64,000 bases of DNA from Thermanaeromonas toyohensis ToBE (lineage in GTDB: Bacteria; Bacillota; DSM-521; Neomoorellales; Neomoorellaceae). Both the position numbers and the translations under genes were made by a program. The notes under the pieces are model-generated. The model saw only the letters and a list, made by a program, of their open reading frames with translations, was not told the DNA's origin and searched no databases. Below are positions 52,306 to 60,431 of the stretch, piece after piece. How positions within the stretch are numbered: position 1 is the first letter of the stretch; each line of letters starts with the position of its first letter. The DNA is taken from assembly GCF_900176005.1 (NCBI RefSeq), contig NZ_LT838272.1:1135587-1199586 (forward strand). The letters are read 5' to 3'.

Positions 52306-55162
52306 TAGTTAAGACCTCCTTGACTGCTTTTGCCGTTGGAGCATGAAGCAAGCGGTTAAAGATAGCCTGTTTTTCGAGCTTATGCCGGAGCTTAAGCACG
52401 AGGTGAGCGTTGTCTACTGTCAAAGCTAGCATACATATTATCTTTACCATTTGCCCTTCGCCCCACTCTATAGGTATCTGGGAGATGGCTATAGCTATGG
52501 CCGGCTTTAGGACATTTTCCGGGCTACCATGAGGGATAGCCACCTGGGGCAAAAGGATAGCAGGGGAAAGGAGCTCCCGTTTTAGAACATCGGTCAGGAA
52601 TTCTGGGAGTACTGCTCCCCATTCCCTTAGCCCTTGAAAAAGCAACTCTATTGCTTGGGGCTTGTTAACTTCTCCTTGCCAGAGGTAAATAAGATCTTCG
52701 TGCATAGCTTCGTCCAAGCCTATTTCTTTTTTAGTGAGAGGGGATAACTTTACATTTAATTCAGACCGCGTTAAAGAAAAGGCGGGAATAAAAGGTATAT
52801 CTTTAATCTGGGGATCTATGGTCCCCATTATGGCTACTACTCGCCTTTTTTGTCTAATTTCTTTAAGACGTGCCTCGAAGGGTGTTTCTCCCAAATAACT
52901 TATAGGGATTATCTCTATTGCCCTCTCTATTTCTGGTAATCGATTTTTTATTTCTCGCTTTAGTAACATGGCCCCTCCCTGACCAGTAAGGCACACAGTC
53001 AAAATAGCTGGTGGTTGCTCTAAAACCAGGTTAGGGGAAGACAAGCTAGAAGCTAGTTTTTCTAGATCCATCTCGGGTAGCAGGGCTCTGCGGGTGGCTT
53101 CAATGGTTAACATAGTAGTAGCTGGTATTATATTTTTAACTGGTACACCAGCACGGAGGCCAGCTACTTGGGCCATTTCCCCCAAAGCCTGGGTATCGGC
53201 TAGCACCAGAACCCCTTTCCCTTCATCTATTTCCCGGATGGTCTGAGCCAATTTTTCTAAAAATACCTGAGAGTCTTCTTGCAGAGCAACAAGCCCTTTA
53301 GCGTGGCATACTCCTAAAAGATTATTAGCCACCTCAGCCATGGCAGGAGCTACTTGGCCATGGCTTAAAACAAGGATACCCACTTTTTTCCCCTGTTCTG
53401 GTCTTTTTTCTTTAAAAATCTGTAAATATAAGGTCAAAAAGCCTATTTCTTCTGGGGGCAAAGCAGTGCCACTGATTTCTTGAAAATAGACGGCCAGCTT
53501 GCGAGCTACTTCATATTCCAAGGGATACTTTTCCTTTATATGAGCTAAAGAGAAATCCGCTTTTAGCTTAAGGGAAGCTCTCCTTTTTAAGGCTTCTTCT
53601 ATATGCAAACTCAAGGCGATCAATATATGGGGATCTAGAGGCCCTAATTCTTGTTGGGCGATCCTTATTAACTTTTGGCAGATGTCAATTATCTCCGGGC
53701 TAGCCAATTTTTTAAGCTCGTCTTCGGATAGGGCGGTTTTTCTTTTGGTCACCCATTTAGCCCAGGAGGAAAACTTTAATTCAATTTCTTTGGTGATTTG
53801 CTGATTTATGTCATTTACTGATAGCCCTTGACTTAACAGCTCCTGGAATCTGTTTTCAATATAATCATAGATTTCCCGCGTGCCCTGATAAACTTCTGGC
53901 GAAGGAGTAGTCTTTTCTTTTAGCCTGCTGGGCAATACAACAGTTTCGGTAATATCTAGCTCCTCTAAATCGGTTTCTAAAGTGCTTAGTTTTTTTAACC
54001 CTTCTTTTACTACCTGGGGGAGTTCATAGTAAGTTATCTTAATGGTTTTGTTTACCCCCGAGATGTAGCGTAAGTAGGCTGAAGCGCAGCAGGTTTTGAT
54101 GTCACTAGCGAGCTGCCCAATATTGCCCGGGCAATCATAAAAGAGAAAAGCGTAAAACACCTCCGGCTTTATCTCAAAAGGTAAATTTATTACCTCAGCC
54201 TCTCGCAAGAAAAATGCTTTTATTAAGGCCAGCCGCTCGCTTAACGGCCGCTGGGCTAGAGAAGGAAGCTCTATGATCATGGGGATTCTTCGCTTAAAGG
54301 CGGAAAGCAAGTAAGAATGGATGTTTTCGGTGGTAGCCCCAATTAGCAATACCTTTATTTCGTGCTCATATTCTGTCTCCCCTAGGCGCCGGAATTTTCC
54401 TTTATCGATGACCTGGAAAAGTATTTCCTGACCTTCAGGAGGTAAGCGGTGGATCTCATCTAAGAATAAGATGCCGCCGTGGGCTTTTTCTATTAACCCA
54501 CTTTTGTTTTTTTCTGCTCCCGTAAAGGCCCCCTTTACATACCCAAATAATTGGGACACTAAAAGCTGGGGGTTATGAGCATAATCGGCGCAGTTAAAGG
54601 TTACAAAGGGTGCCCCCGGAGACAGGCGGCCGCTTTCTACGGCAAAGTTGTACATGGCTAAAGCTAGCTCGCTTTTTCCTACCCCTGTGGGTCCTATCAG
54701 CAAAGTATGAAGGCCGTGCGGTGGATAAAGAATAGCTGCCTTGGCTTTTTCAATAGCCGGTTTTAAGCTTCCTTCATATCCTATAAAGTGGGTAAAAGAA
54801 AGGCCTGGATGGATAGGGGTAGGCAAGATAGGGGAAGGAGAACCTTCCTCCAGGTTGTTAATCTCTTTAAGAAGCAAACTTACTGTAGAGCGGGATATAC
54901 GGAACCCTTCCTCCCTTAAAGCCTGGGTTATTTTGCGCTCTGAAAGATGAGGATTGGTTTGTAAAATATTTTTAATAGACTTAAGTAAGAGGGGTTTACG
55001 GCGTTCACGGGAATCGGGTATACCTAGCTCCTGGCGCAACATGGTAACCTCACAGCGGGGGAGTCGTAATATCTCGGCTAGAGCCTCGTCCGGTAGGGGA
55101 TTTTTCTTGTCCTCTTTAAGTATGAGTTGTTTAAGTTCCCATTTCTTTTCTTTCACTTTCAT
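52289..55162 (-). CDS. LevR-type sigma-54 activator with PTS domains
   Basis: A 957-aa regulator. N-terminal winged helices (SERKITQALREEGFRISRS) precede an AAA+ sigma-54-activator domain with Walker A IGPTGVGKSELALAMY, the sigma-54 contact GAFTGA in YVKGAFTGAEKNKSG, and LFLDEIHRLPPEGQ. Then come PRD-type helices, an EIIA-Man-like domain (SHGQVAPAMAEVANNLLG), an EIIB-Gat-like region (TVCLTGQGGAMLL) and a C-terminal EIIA-2-like domain (VAIPHGSPENV). I set the start at ATG 55162: the sigma-54 promoter at 55186 puts +1 near 55175, which makes the GTG at 55174 unlikely. Confidence 0.92.
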   Translation of the reverse strand: MKVKEKKWELKQLILKEDKKNPLPDEALAEILRLPRCEVTMLRQELGIPDSRERRKPLLLKSIKNILQTNPHLSERKITQALREEGFRISRSTVSLLLKEINNLEEGSPSPILPTPIHPGLSFTHFIGYEGSLKPAIEKAKAAILYPPHGLHTLLIGPTGVGKSELALAMYNFAVESGRLSPGAPFVTFNCADYAHNPQLLVSQLFGYVKGAFTGAEKNKSGLIEKAHGGILFLDEIHRLPPEGQEILFQVIDKGKFRRLGETEYEHEIKVLLIGATTENIHSYLLSAFKRRIPMIIELPSLAQRPLSERLALIKAFFLREAEVINLPFEIKPEVFYAFLFYDCPGNIGQLASDIKTCCASAYLRYISGVNKTIKITYYELPQVVKEGLKKLSTLETDLEELDITETVVLPSRLKEKTTPSPEVYQGTREIYDYIENRFQELLSQGLSVNDINQQITKEIELKFSSWAKWVTKRKTALSEDELKKLASPEIIDICQKLIRIAQQELGPLDPHILIALSLHIEEALKRRASLKLKADFSLAHIKEKYPLEYEVARKLAVYFQEISGTALPPEEIGFLTLYLQIFKEKRPEQGKKVGILVLSHGQVAPAMAEVANNLLGVCHAKGLVALQEDSQVFLEKLAQTIREIDEGKGVLVLADTQALGEMAQVAGLRAGVPVKNIIPATTMLTIEATRRALLPEMDLEKLASSLSSPNLVLEQPPAILTVCLTGQGGAMLLKREIKNRLPEIERAIEIIPISYLGETPFEARLKEIRQKRRVVAIMGTIDPQIKDIPFIPAFSLTRSELNVKLSPLTKKEIGLDEAMHEDLIYLWQGEVNKPQAIELLFQGLREWGAVLPEFLTDVLKRELLSPAILLPQVAIPHGSPENVLKPAIAIAISQIPIEWGEGQMVKIICMLALTVDNAHLVLKLRHKLEKQAIFNRLLHAPTAKAVKEVLTSDQSI

Positions 55163-55185
55163 CAAACCCCTCACTTTTTGTTTTT

Positions 55186-55201
55186 AGCAAGAAATATGCC
55201 A
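55186..55201 (-). promoter_or_regulatory. Sigma-54 promoter of the levR-gat operon
   Basis: On the minus strand TGGCATATTTCTTGCT: GG and GC are separated by exactly 10 nt, near the consensus TGGCAC-N5-TTGC. It precedes the gene of a sigma-54 activator, so autoregulation is likely. Confidence 0.8.
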
Positions 55202-55301
55202 GCCCTTTAAAATCTTAGGAGATCTGTAGGAGGACAACAAAGTTGGCCATCCCTTCACTAACCATTTTAGCAAAGGGAGTAAGAAATTAATTTCACAAAG
55301 A

Positions 55302-55326
55302 AGGAATTAAGAAAGAATGCGAGAAT
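55302..55326 (+). promoter_or_regulatory. Sigma-H-like promoter of sorC
   Basis: AGGAATT (55302-55308), 11 nt, CGAGAAT (55320-55326). A palindrome TGAAC-AAAATTTCA near 55357 downstream could be an operator. Confidence 0.55.
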
Positions 55327-55390
55327 AATAAATATAGAACAGATGTACAACCCATGAACAAAATTTCATAAGACTTGATGAGGATTTCGT

Positions 55391-56374
55391 ATGAATAACC
55401 AGGAGCACTTGCATTTCCTAATACGGGTAGCAGAGTTATATTACTTAGAAGGTTTAAACCAACAAGAGATTGCAGCTAAATTTCGGGTTTCCCGAGCTAC
55501 CATTTCACGGGCTATCCAGCAAGCCCGCGAGCTAGGAATAATAAAAATCGAAATAAACGGGTACAAAGAAGATTTTCTTGATTTAGAAAGGGAGTTGGAG
55601 AGCAGATTTGGCTTGCGGGAAGCCATTTTGGTTCCTAGCAGCGATAGCATTGAACAGTTATTCAAAAACATAGGGAAAGCTGTGGCAGGGTATTTATTGC
55701 GTATTGTACGCCCGGGTGATATTATAGGGGTTTCTTGGGGAAGAACATTACGGGCAGCCATAGAGGCTTTAAAGGAAACGCATGTCAGTCGTAGGAATAT
55801 AACAGCAGTTCCTTTAGTAGGAGGGGTAGGAGAGACTAACCTGGAAGTACATTCTAATAGCTTGGCTATGGAATTAGCTAATATATTTGGTGGTACCTGG
55901 CATGCCCTCCATGCACCTGCTCTGGTAAGCTCGGCTGCTGTCTGTCAGGCTTTACTTGAGGATAGCTCAATTCACGAGGTGCTGGAGAAGGGGAAGAAGG
56001 CTGATATAGCCTTAGTAGGTATAGGGGCTACAGTAGAGTCTTCTACCATGATCGATACGGGGTATTTCACCCTACAAGAGATTGAGGCTTTGAAACTAAA
56101 AGGGGCGGTAGGGGACACGTGTTCCCGCTTTTTCGACCTAGAAGGCAATAGCTGCGCTCCAGAGTTAGAAAAAAGAACTATAGGTATAAGTCTAGAAGAT
56201 TTAAAAAAAATCCCGATAGTTATAGGTGTAGCTGGGGGTAGCAATAAAGTTAAATCTATCTGGGGAGCTTTAAAAGGAAGGCTTATAAATGTTCTGGTAA
56301 CCGATGAAAGAACTGCCCGAGAGGTGCTGGATATAGGGAGGAGAGGTCTTTTTAGATGTCATGGTCGTATATAA
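55391..56374 (+). CDS. SorC-family sugar-binding transcriptional regulator
   Basis: The 327-aa product has an N-terminal helix-turn-helix (YYLEGLNQQEIAAKFRVSRA) and a C-terminal phosphosugar-binding domain (GVSWGRTLRAAIEAL, VPLVGGVGE, DIALVGIGA, IGVAGGSNKVKSIWGALKG). SorC/DeoR-like proteins sense phosphorylated polyols. It heads the glucitol-type operon, overlapping gutM by 19 nt. Confidence 0.93.
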   Translation: MNNQEHLHFLIRVAELYYLEGLNQQEIAAKFRVSRATISRAIQQARELGIIKIEINGYKEDFLDLERELESRFGLREAILVPSSDSIEQLFKNIGKAVAGYLLRIVRPGDIIGVSWGRTLRAAIEALKETHVSRRNITAVPLVGGVGETNLEVHSNSLAMELANIFGGTWHALHAPALVSSAAVCQALLEDSSIHEVLEKGKKADIALVGIGATVESSTMIDTGYFTLQEIEALKLKGAVGDTCSRFFDLEGNSCAPELEKRTIGISLEDLKKIPIVIGVAGGSNKVKSIWGALKGRLINVLVTDERTAREVLDIGRRGLFRCHGRI

Positions 56375-56742
56375 TACTGGCTTTAGGAGTAGCGTGGCTA
56401 TTACAGGTTATTTTAAGCTTCTGGCAAATGCGGGATTATCGTGCTACCTGGGAGAGGTTACTAGCCCATAAGGATGGGTATATAGGGTTCGGAGCAGTTC
56501 GCCAGCGTTGGGGGAAAGGGGCCATGGCTTTTATCTTGGCGGATAGAGAAGGAAGAGTCAAAGAATGCTGGCTTATGGAAGGATTAAGTACGCTGGCTAG
56601 ATTCAAGAAAAAGGATTTAACCCCTGGGACCTTACCAGAATTGATAGAGCGCTTAAAAGGTGAGACCGCACCTGGGTTAAGGGCTCTTTCTATAGCTGCT
56701 CAACAAGCATTGGCTAGAATGGAGGATAGAAAAGTTGAGTAA
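56356..56742 (+). CDS. gutM: Glucitol operon activator-like protein GutM
   Basis: The 128-aa product has one N-terminal membrane segment (YIILALGVAWLLQVILSFWQ) and the GutM features HKDGYIGFGAVRQRWGKGA and FILADREGRVKECWLMEG. GutM belongs to sorbitol operons and acts with the main regulator. The ATG lies inside the end of the sorC gene. A small gene overlaps its 3' end. Confidence 0.9.
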   Translation: MSWSYIILALGVAWLLQVILSFWQMRDYRATWERLLAHKDGYIGFGAVRQRWGKGAMAFILADREGRVKECWLMEGLSTLARFKKKDLTPGTLPELIERLKGETAPGLRALSIAAQQALARMEDRKVE

Positions 56743-56908
56743 AATCCCGCTTTTAAAGCCGGGGAATCGTATTTATCAGCTATTACCATACAAAAAAGCT
56801 TATGTGGTAGGAAAAGAAGGTATATTTCTAATTGAAGTTAAAACGGTAGAGGAGGTAATAAAAAATTATAAAAATAGTCACCTGTCAGGGCCAAGGGCCG
56901 GCGGGTAA
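56735..56908 (+). CDS. Small protein, 57 aa, overlapping gutM
   Basis: TTG 56735 lies in the last codons of gutM with GGAGG 9 nt upstream. The frame reads SKIPLLKPGNRIYQLLPYKK, then AYVVGKEGIFLIEVKTVEEV and a basic tail to TAA 56906. The beta-rich part resembles nothing I know. Its stop codon lies in the terminator stem that follows. Real expression is plausible from the ribosome site and coupling. Confidence 0.6.
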   Translation: MSKIPLLKPGNRIYQLLPYKKAYVVGKEGIFLIEVKTVEEVIKNYKNSHLSGPRAGG

Positions 56909-56942
56909 ATAAAATTTCAATAGACCGCCGGCTTTAAGTTTT
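56897..56942 (+). terminator. Terminator-like hairpin before srlA
   Basis: GCCGGCGGGT (56897-56906) pairs with ACCGCCGGC (56924-56932, one bulge), then CTTTAAGTTTT. It could attenuate transcription into the PTS genes. The remaining 90 nt before srlA show no clear promoter. Confidence 0.6.
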
Positions 56943-57031
56943 CTAAGGGGGTGGGATAAAGAGTTAGGCTGATTATTTTAACTTAGTCTCTTACCCAAAT
57001 TTATTAAAATTCCAGGAGGTGCTAGAGGTTT

Positions 57032-57559
57032 ATGGAAACATTAGCGCACATAGCGGAGGGATTTATAGGGCTTTTTAAAGAGGGTGGGAAGGTTTTTGTT
57101 AGTCTACTTACCGGAATTATTCCTACTCTGATCACCCTTATAACCGCAGTTAACGCCTTGATCAAATTTGTAGGTCAAGAGCGTATTGAACGGTTTGCCC
57201 AAAAAATAACCGGCAATATAGTACTAAGGTACACGGTATTACCAGTGATGGCTGTATTCTTTCTTACCAATCCCATGGCTTATACTTTTGGGAGGTTTTT
57301 ACCCGAAAAATATAAGCCTGCCTTTTATGATGCAGCTGTATCCTTTGTTCATCCTATTTTAGGATTATTTCCCCACGCTAATCCGGCAGAACTTTTCGTG
57401 TACATGGGTATTGCCCAAGGCATCCAAAAGCTTAACTTACCTTTAGGCCCCCTGGCCATACGCTACTTCTTAGTGGGTATAATAGTCATTTTCCTCCGGG
57501 GCATAGTTACAGAAAAGATTACCCAAGCCATGCTAGCACGGCGAGGAAGCGAGTTATAA
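57032..57559 (+). CDS. srlA: PTS glucitol/sorbitol-type EIIC
   Basis: The 175-aa membrane protein has GEGFIGLFKEGGKVFVSLLT-like N-terminus, TGIIPTLITLITAVNALIKF and the conserved FLTNPMAYTFGRFLPEKYKP. It matches SrlA/GutA. It pairs with the EIIBC protein encoded 28 nt downstream. Confidence 0.94.
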   Translation: METLAHIAEGFIGLFKEGGKVFVSLLTGIIPTLITLITAVNALIKFVGQERIERFAQKITGNIVLRYTVLPVMAVFFLTNPMAYTFGRFLPEKYKPAFYDAAVSFVHPILGLFPHANPAELFVYMGIAQGIQKLNLPLGPLAIRYFLVGIIVIFLRGIVTEKITQAMLARRGSEL

Positions 57560-57587
57560 GGCTAAAGATTAAGGAGGGGAGAAAGTT

Positions 57588-58574
57588 ATGGCTTATCGCA
57601 CAGTTAAAGTGGAAAAAGGAGAAGGCGGTTGGGGTGGCCCGCTATATATTACCCCCACTGAAAAGCGTAATAAAATAGCTTGCATCACTGGTGGGGGTAT
57701 TCATCCTGTGGCCCAGCGTATAGCAGAGCTAACTGGAGCAGAAGCAGTAGACGCCTTTAAGACTTCTGTGCCGGCTGAAGAGATGGCCTGTGTGGTTATA
57801 GATTGTGGGGGGACAGCTAGAGTAGGTGTATATCCTAAGATGGGTGTGCTTACAGTTGATGTTACCCCCACTTTTCCCTCGGGTCCTCTTATGGCTTTTA
57901 TAAACGAGAAAAACTTTGTCTCGGGCGTTAAACCCAAAAATGTTATCCTGGTGGAAGGCTCGGAAGAAGTTGCCCACGAAAAGATAGAAACAGCACCCTC
58001 AAGAGAGGCTCAAGTTATAGCTCCTTCAGTACCCCAGGAGGTACCTCGTCGGTCGTTTATTGAGCGAATTGGGCGGGGGATGGGGGGCATAGTTGCAATT
58101 TTCTACCAGGCAGGAAGAGAAACAGTAGACCAGGTTATAAGGAACATAATACCCTTTATGGCTTTTGTATCTACTATTATCGGTATAATTCTTTACTCAG
58201 GTATTGGAAATGTAATAGCTAAAATTATAGCTCCCCTGGCCGGTACCTTACCTGGTTTATTGCTTATTTCTCTTGTGTGCGCCTTACCTGTTTTATCGCC
58301 TCTTTTAGGTCCTGGGGCAGTAATAGCTCAGGTGGTAGGGGTGTTGGTAGGTGTAGAAATAGGAAGGGGTAACGTTCCTCCCCAATTTGCTCTTCCTGCT
58401 CTTTTCGCCATTAATCCTCAGGTGGGATGTGATTTTATACCGGTAGGCCTGACTTTAGGGGAAGCCAAGCCTGAGACCATTGAAATTGGAGTACCTGCTG
58501 TACTATTTTCCCGGCAGATTACAGGGCCTATAGCGGTAATAATAGCTTATCTATTTAGTTTCGGCCTCTATTAA
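57588..58574 (+). CDS. srlE: PTS glucitol/sorbitol-type EIIBC
   Basis: The 328-aa product starts with KVEKGEGGWGGPLYITPTEK and CITGGGIHP; the phospho-Cys is in VIDCGGTARVGVYPK. The C-terminal half has the membrane domain (FMAFVSTIIGIILYSGIGN, LLGPGAVIAQVVGVLVG, NPQVGCDFIPVGLTLGEAK). It is full length. A hairpin separates it from srlB. Confidence 0.95.
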   Translation: MAYRTVKVEKGEGGWGGPLYITPTEKRNKIACITGGGIHPVAQRIAELTGAEAVDAFKTSVPAEEMACVVIDCGGTARVGVYPKMGVLTVDVTPTFPSGPLMAFINEKNFVSGVKPKNVILVEGSEEVAHEKIETAPSREAQVIAPSVPQEVPRRSFIERIGRGMGGIVAIFYQAGRETVDQVIRNIIPFMAFVSTIIGIILYSGIGNVIAKIIAPLAGTLPGLLLISLVCALPVLSPLLGPGAVIAQVVGVLVGVEIGRGNVPPQFALPALFAINPQVGCDFIPVGLTLGEAKPETIEIGVPAVLFSRQITGPIAVIIAYLFSFGLY

Positions 58575-58601
58575 AGAGATTTTAAGGAGATAAAGTAAAA
58601 A

Positions 58602-58676
58602 ATGAAAAAAGCTGGCCGGGCTGGATTTATAAAAAGGATATACCAGCCCGGCTGGCTTCTGGGAGGTTTGCTTTGA
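58602..58676 (+). CDS. Possible 24-aa leader peptide between srlE and srlB
   Basis: ATG 58602 with AAGGAG about 13 nt upstream reads MKKAGRAGFIKRIYQPGWLL then GGLL and TGA 1 nt before the srlB GTG. The peptide is basic at the start and hydrophobic at the end. It is encoded almost entirely within a hairpin, so translation of it could control folding and srlB translation. It may also be chance. Confidence 0.35.
   Translation: MKKAGRAGFIKRIYQPGWLLGGLL
58611..58656 (+). promoter_or_regulatory. Long hairpin between srlE and srlB
   Basis: A 14-bp stem (58611-58624 with 58643-58656, two G-U pairs) around an 18-nt AT-rich loop. No T run follows on the plus strand. It may protect the srlA-srlE mRNA 3' end or control srlB translation. 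Confidence 0.7.
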
Positions 58677-58677
58677 A

Positions 58678-59055
58678 GTGGGCCAGGTTATTTTTAGCAC
58701 TAAGGTTACTAGCTTAGGACCGCTGGTACCTGAATTCATAAAAGAGAAGATCTTGGTGTTCTTCCAAGAGGGGGCTCCCCCTGAGCTGATGGAGATATCG
58801 GTGTTACATCAACCGGAAATATTAACGGGAGAAGTAAAGCCGGGAGACATATTACTTATCAATAACCATTCTTTTAAAATTACAGCGGTCGGGGAGATAG
58901 CTAATGCCAATTTAAAACATTTAGGCCATCTAGTTATCAAGTTTAATGCCAGAACTTTTCCTGAGCTACCAGGGGATGTGTGTGTAGAAGAAAAGGAGAT
59001 CCCTCCCCTCTTTCCTGGTACTTTAGTCCAGATAATTGGACAAGGACGAAATTAG
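58678..59055 (+). CDS. srlB: PTS glucitol/sorbitol-type EIIA
   Basis: The 125-aa product has FQEGAPPELMEISVLHQPE, ILLINNHSFKITAVGEIAN and LKHLGHLVIKFNARTFPELP, the GutB fold. The start is GTG with GGGAGG upstream. It completes the PTS with srlA and srlE. Confidence 0.92.
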   Translation: MGQVIFSTKVTSLGPLVPEFIKEKILVFFQEGAPPELMEISVLHQPEILTGEVKPGDILLINNHSFKITAVGEIANANLKHLGHLVIKFNARTFPELPGDVCVEEKEIPPLFPGTLVQIIGQGRN

Positions 59056-59068
59056 GGGGTAATTAGTC

Positions 59069-60352
59069 ATGCTTAATATTAATTACAAATTAGCTCAACT
59101 AGAGGAGGAAGGGCGTTTTATAAAAGTAGGATTAGTAGGTGCAGGCCAGATGGGCACAGGGATGGTTAACCAAATAAGTCTTATGAAAGGTATGGAGGTA
59201 GTAATAATAGCTGATTTGGACTTAGAGAGAGCTAGACAAGCCTATATCTATAGGGGAGAGGATCCTGGCCGCATAATAAAGGCCGATACCCGGGAAGAGG
59301 CTTTAAAGGCTTTGGAGCAGGGCCGACCGGCTATAACTGATAATGCGCGGCTAATTTGTGAACTAGACCCAATTGATGTAGTGGTAGATGCTACTGGTGT
59401 GCCGCAGGTAGGGGCTGAGATAGCCTTTTTAGCTATCCAAAATGGGAAGCATGTGGTTACCCTTAACGTAGAAGCAGATGTTACGGTAGGACGGATTCTC
59501 TCCCGGTTGGCCCAGCGAGCAGGTGTTGTTTATACCTTGGGCGCTGGCGATGAACCAGCCTGTATAAAAGAGTTATATGATTTCGCCGAGGCTTTAGGTT
59601 TTAAAGTCATAGCTTGCGGTAAGGGGAAAAATAACCCGTTGGATTATTATTGCACACCCGAAAGCTTGATTGAGATAGCCCGGGTCAAAGGGGCCAATCC
59701 TAAGATGTTAACTTCTTTCTATGATGGTACTAAAACTATGGTGGAAATGGCTGCTGTAGCCAATGCTACAGGGTTATTGCCCGATGTCCCTGGCATGCAT
59801 GGACCCCAAGCAACAGTAGAGGAATTACCCCGTATTTTTGAGTTAAAAGAGAGAGGAGGTATTTTAAATTCTTTAGGTGTGGTGGATTTTGTAATAGGAG
59901 TGGCCCCCGGGGTTTTTGCCATAGTAACTACAGATAATTTAAAAGTTCGGGAAGAGCTAGCTTATCTTCAAATGGGAGAAGGGCCTAATTATGTCCTCTA
60001 CCGACCTTATCATTTGACTAGCCTAGAGACCCCTCTTTCTATTGCTCGAGCTGTAATTTATGGTGAGCCCACCCTCGTCCCCCGCTTTCATGCAGCAGAA
60101 GTAGCGGCAGTGGCTAAGAAAAAACTTTTACCAGGGGAAATATTGGATGGGATAGGGGGTACTACGGTGTACGGGTTAATAGTCAAAGCAGAGGAAGCCG
60201 AGAGCCAGGGTTATCTTCCTATGGGGCTTACAGGGTGTAAATGTGTGGTAAAAAGACCAGTAGAACGAGGAGAGGTGCTCCGGTGGAGCGATATTTCCTT
60301 GGAAGAAGAAAACGCTTTAGTACAGCTATACCGGTTGCAAAAGATTATGTAG
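59069..60352 (+). CDS. COG4091 dehydrogenase: homoserine-dehydrogenase-like NAD domain plus SAF domain
   Basis: The 427-aa product has a Rossmann domain with VGLVGAGQMGTGMVNQISLM and VVVDATGVPQVGAEIAFLAI, the middle YTLGAGDEPACIKELYDFAE, and a C-terminal SAF domain with LLPGEILDGIGGTTVYGLIV and KCVVKRPVERGEVLRWSDI. It is not a real homoserine dehydrogenase, which has a different C-terminus. Placed between polyol PTS genes and acoA, it probably oxidises, perhaps with rearrangement, the imported polyol phosphate. No sorbitol-6-phosphate dehydrogenase is present to do this. The substrate is unknown. Confidence 0.85.
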   Translation: MLNINYKLAQLEEEGRFIKVGLVGAGQMGTGMVNQISLMKGMEVVIIADLDLERARQAYIYRGEDPGRIIKADTREEALKALEQGRPAITDNARLICELDPIDVVVDATGVPQVGAEIAFLAIQNGKHVVTLNVEADVTVGRILSRLAQRAGVVYTLGAGDEPACIKELYDFAEALGFKVIACGKGKNNPLDYYCTPESLIEIARVKGANPKMLTSFYDGTKTMVEMAAVANATGLLPDVPGMHGPQATVEELPRIFELKERGGILNSLGVVDFVIGVAPGVFAIVTTDNLKVREELAYLQMGEGPNYVLYRPYHLTSLETPLSIARAVIYGEPTLVPRFHAAEVAAVAKKKLLPGEILDGIGGTTVYGLIVKAEEAESQGYLPMGLTGCKCVVKRPVERGEVLRWSDISLEEENALVQLYRLQKIM

Positions 60353-60366
60353 GGTGGCCGGATTTG

Positions 60367-60383
60367 TTGGAATGAAAGTTGCA
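60367..60383 (+). promoter_or_regulatory. Sigma-54 promoter before acoA
   Basis: TTGGAATGAAAGTTGCA: GG (60369-60370) and GC (60381-60382) with exactly 10 nt between. It lies about 50 nt before the acoA start. Acetoin dehydrogenase operons are known to be sigma-54 dependent in several bacteria. Confidence 0.65.
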
Positions 60384-60431
60384 AAACAATTTTGTGGCTA
60401 AAGAAGCTTAGGGGCGGGAGAGTGGAAACAA

